Assembly: GCA_963691655.1 (NCBI GenBank)
Contig: OY829329.1
Coordinates: forward strand, 53,085,408 to 53,149,407
DNA: 64,000 bases
Source: Toxonevra muliebris
Taxonomy: Eukaryota; Arthropoda; Insecta; Diptera; Pallopteridae
Direction: 5' to 3'
Position numbers and translations under genes: made by a program. The notes beneath the pieces are model-generated. The model did not search any database, was not told the DNA's origin, and saw nothing but the letters and a program-made list of their open reading frames with translations. Below are positions 60,632-64,000 of the stretch, piece by piece. Each line of letters begins with the position of its first letter. Position 1 is the first letter of the stretch.

Positions 60632-61487
60632 AATGTATTTGTTCCTCTTCGATTACAACTCTGTTCTGCTACTTATTTTGACATCATTGCGAAGGAACAA
60701 AGAAAGAGCATGTGAAAAGAAGAGAGTGGAAGAGGTGTAGAAATCTTCTTTGTTTTGAATTTTTTGTATTTTTATCGCGTAATAATGTGTAGTTAAAAAA
60801 CTGGAAAACATATTCAGAAAATATAATTTTAACACTGCCTGAATTGAAAGCATTTGATAAATTTATTGTGGACCTCGAAAGAATTTGAAGAAAAGCAAAA
60901 ATCTGTGGATAACAAGATGATTTTCTTTTCTTTGTGAGAGCTACGTAGTAATTAAAACGAGGTGAAAACAATAACAAAAACAAAGGGCGCAGTGTGGAGA
61001 GATTGGGTGATACCCGAACGAAGGAAGGCCAAGAGTATTTAAAAAAACAAAAATTATTCTTGCTGCTCCAAAATAAAACAGAAGAGAATCGACAATAAAA
61101 TAGACAGAGGTAAGGAAATGCAAAATAAAATGTGAATGATTTCATCCAATTAAGTAATAACAAAATGTAACTTTGACAGAATTTTAGTTTCCATAACGAT
61201 ATAGCTAGGTTGGCAGAATAACATTCAACATTCTTGTTTTCAAAGTTGCGCTCACGCTGTCTCTGTTGCCATTACTACAATTGCTCATCCACACATACTG
61301 GTTACTACCAGTACTACTATTATTCGTCCTATTGGTCATCTGCATTATCCTGCTAGCCCAGGCACCGTGGTTTCAACTGCATCCGCAGCAACTTTTCGAA
61401 CATAGTGAACGTATTTATTATTTACGTTTGCATTGCATAGCAAAAATCGATCGTTTCATTGCTTTGTACACTGATGTTTCGCGTAAA
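60632..61487. other. Upstream region of Atg4, including an ATG-less open frame
   Basis: The probable promoter and 5' UTR of Atg4 lie here, but no TATA box or start site can be fixed by eye. From 61209 to 61487 the frame of Atg4 exon 1 stays open for 93 codons without any ATG and encodes a strongly hydrophobic stretch (see findings). The minus-strand frame at 60684-61163 lacks an ATG and looks fortuitous. Confidence 0.5.
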
Positions 61488-63891
61488 ATGGAGAGTGTAT
61501 TTGAAAATTACTTAGGTCCGGATAGCGTGTTGGCGGGTGCGGTGGCGGGGGCGGTGGGCGAGCCAGATGATATACCCAAAGTGAATACATCGGTATGGGT
61601 GCTGGGCAAGCGTTATAATGCGATACAAGGTAAGCTATAAATTTTTTGTATACCATATTATGTAAAACTCTGTTTTAACCTTCTTTTCACATATACAGAA
61701 CTCGATTTCATACGCCGTGATATACAATCACGTTTATGGTGCACCTATCGACGTGGCTTCGTTCCCCTTGGTGAGCCTCAATTCACATCTGACAAAGGTT
61801 GGGGCTGTATGCTGCGCTGTGGCCAAATGGTTTTGGCTCAAGCTCTTATTGATTTGCATTTGGGACGCGATTGGTTCTGGAGTTCGGAAATACGTGATTC
61901 AACATACTTGAAGATTGTCAACCGTTTTGAGGATTCACGCAAAAGTTATTTTTCAGTACATCAAATTGCATTAATGGGCGATTCGGAGGATAAGAAAGTT
62001 GGGCAATGGTTTGGACCGAATACAGTGGCACAGGTTTTAAAGTAAGTGAGACTCCGGCGAGGATAAAGAATTACCTCTAATTTTCAAGTGTAGTGTATGT
62101 AGTTAAGAAGAAAGATATCGAGAATATGTCAGCCTTGCTAGGTAACTAGAACCGGTTTAAGGATCCTATATTATTCAAGAACTTTTCTTCAGGTAGTTTG
62201 AAGTTCCTTTAAGTTGTAGTTTGTTTCTTTGCTTATACTCTAGTTAACATTATTAAGTAATTCGCTAGATTAAAACAATAATAAAATCTAAAATACTACT
62301 TCTAATCTTTCAGAAAACTAGTACGCTACGATGACTGGTGTTCGATTGTGGTTCATGTTGCTATGGATAATATAATAGTAACCGATGATATATGTAAGTT
62401 CGTTACTGCTGCTATAATTTACTACAAAAAATCTACATACCTACATAAAATTTCATTCTATATTTTCTTCTTAAAAGATTCACAATGCCTTGAAAATCCC
62501 AAAAATGATGAAACCTGGAAACCTTTACTACTCATCATTCCATTACGTTTGGGTCTTAGCGAAATCAATCCAATTTATATACCCGCTTTAAAGCGTTGCT
62601 TCGAGTTGGTTGGTAGCTGTGGCATGATTGGTGGACGTCCAAATCAAGCACTCTATTTTCTTGGCTACGTTGATGATGAGGTCCTCTTTCTCGATCCGCA
62701 TACAACACAACGTTCTGGCTCGGTGGGTAAGAAGACATCACAAGATGAAATGGATTTTGATGATACATTTCATCAGAAATATGCGGGACGCCTTAATTTT
62801 CAACAAATGGATCCATCACTGGCAGTGGTATGTTTATGAGGTGGAGTGAAGAGAGAAAAATAGCGTAAATTTTCCTGGGAAAATTATTGATGCGTTTGTT
62901 AATTAATTCAAAATTCGATTAATGCTACTGAATATTATGTTCACATTCGGTTAGAACTACCTCCAATATTTTGTTCACTTAGCTAAAACTTGGTTCTGGC
63001 AGCTAAAAACTCAATTTACGTGTATTTGATTGGCATAACCTTTTGATGATCCTGCGAAGTATTCAGATCAGCATCCAAAACTCTTTGAAAAAATAACCTC
63101 TAATCGTTCTCCCTCACCTTCTCCTCTACCCTAGTTTCCCTCTACCGCAGTTTCACATTCCCTCAATTTACCTCCCTCAATCACCCTCTCACTCACTTCC
63201 CCTCTTCCTTATTCTCTTCTCCCTTACCGCCTACTTCGATTACTATTCATTATAAATCATATGTTTTCTTTGTTTTTTCACAGTGTTTCCTTTGTAAATC
63301 ACGCATCAGTTTTGAAGTCATGTTGGATAAATTAAAAACGGATGTGCTAACAGCAAGTGCACAGCCCTTATTTGAAATCACTAAAACACGCGCACCCGAA
63401 TGGGTTTCAATGACAGGTATTGAGTCACAATTTAATACATCAGCAACGTCAACAACATCAATAGAAAGCTTAAATGATGCTAGCAACTATAGTAATGCAA
63501 CTGAAATATCATCGTTTGAATTTGCAGCAGCGATAATGAACGATAGCTATAAATGCTGTAATCGCACCATTAGTTGTTGTGATTCTGAAGGTTTTCTTTC
63601 TAACTTTTCTTTCTATACCTTAACTTTGTTTTCTTCTTTTTGGCTTGATTGACTTGTTAACGGCTTGATTGTTTTGTTTTTGTACTAAATTGAAATTTTG
63701 TATTATGTAATTCTTTTATAACTACTTCTGTGTATACATATGATTAGTTAAATTGCCTATAATAAACTGTTCTTTTTTATACCTTTGCAGATTTTGAAAA
63801 TGTGAATCACATCAATATGCCTACGGGACATTCTCACAATTGCTGTGATGCTGACGCTGAGTCTGATGATGACTTTGAAATTATTTCATAG
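61488..63891 (+). CDS. Cysteine protease Atg4 (autophagin), 440 aa, six coding exons
   Basis: Cleaves the C-terminus of Atg8 to expose glycine for lipidation and later removes Atg8 from membranes, in the cytosol. Coding exons: 61488-61629, 61699-62041, 62314-62393, 62478-62827, 63294-63600, 63791-63891 (1323 nt; all junctions GT..AG and in frame). The peptidase C54 landmarks are present: VWVLGKRYN near the start, GWGCMLRCGQM with catalytic Cys84, GMIGGRPNQALYFLGY at about 237-252, and FLDPHTTQ with Asp261 and His263. Lengths and motifs match the ATG4A/B type, so the fly orthologue is most likely Atg4a rather than the longer Atg4b. The last exon encodes an acidic tail ending DDDFEIIS, a C-terminal LIR (Phe436, Ile439) like that of human ATG4B. 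The first ATG in frame (AAAATGG) was chosen. The gene appears intact. Confidence 0.95.
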
Positions 63892-64000
63892 TTTAATTTG
63901 AAGTAAAACTTTTAAGTTTCAATATTGGAAATGTAAAGAATTTTTCTTCGTTTTTTATACACATATATATCTACATACACATACGAATAATGTTCATATA
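63892..64000 (+). other. Start of the Atg4 3' UTR
   Basis: Sequence after the TAG stop. No AATAAA signal is seen before the window ends, so the 3' end lies outside. Confidence 0.6.

Noticed and set aside
60684..61163. 159-codon minus-strand open frame upstream of Atg4
   Set aside because: Starts at TTG, and its Phe/Leu/Ser-rich composition is expected from antisense A-rich DNA.
61266..61487. Taking 61266 as the Atg4 start
   Set aside because: That codon is TTG. The first ATG in frame is 61488 in a good AAAATGG context; the upstream opening is reported as a finding instead.

Overview
The window is AT-rich eukaryotic DNA from an insect. The short introns with GT..AG borders, the TACATATGTA-type and CAACAA-type low-complexity sequence and the transposon families (LOA-like LINE, Foldback, Tc1/mariner, hAT, piggyBac, Transib) point to a higher dipteran fly. 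I cannot name the species. One host protein gene is visible: a complete six-exon Atg4 (autophagy cysteine protease, 440 aa) at the right end, plus strand. Everything to its left is non-coding sequence and transposable elements in several layers.

Layout. 1-2121: A-rich non-coding DNA. 2122-4420: a 5'-truncated, decayed LINE on the minus strand. 4421-7824: non-coding DNA with small repeats. 7825-8589: a non-autonomous hAT element with a perfect 8-bp target duplication. 8674-9403: a non-autonomous Transib-type element whose two ends look like a 12-spacer and a 23-spacer recombination signal. 13609-19712: a full-length LOA/I-group LINE (ORF1 with a DUF4780-like region; ORF2 with endonuclease, reverse transcriptase and RNase H) with a 13-bp target duplication and one frameshift in a T run. 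19890-21351: a decayed piggyBac-like element at TTAA. 24608-25340: a large inverted repeat. 28609-28750: a palindromic minisatellite.

29559-49044 is the most striking region. A decayed DD37E-type Tc1/mariner element, about 1.24 kb when intact, has been split inside its transposase reading frame by an 18.2-kb Foldback-type element (29775-48010). The Foldback element has a perfect 9-bp target duplication and 293-bp outer inverted ends. Its inner arms are tandem arrays of a 172-bp monomer (a 162-bp variant also occurs), forward on the left and reversed on the right, meeting at a unique loop of only about 20 bp. The outer terminal sequence looks like a diverged relative of the monomer, so the satellite may have grown out of the transposon end. 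A 200-N assembly gap, followed by a second left terminus, sits inside the left arm.

49595-50683 is another TIR element with TA flanks. Degenerate repeats and two small MITE-like elements lie between it and Atg4. Apart from Atg4, the genes here serve transposons, and most are broken. No operon-like, CRISPR, rRNA or tRNA features were seen.
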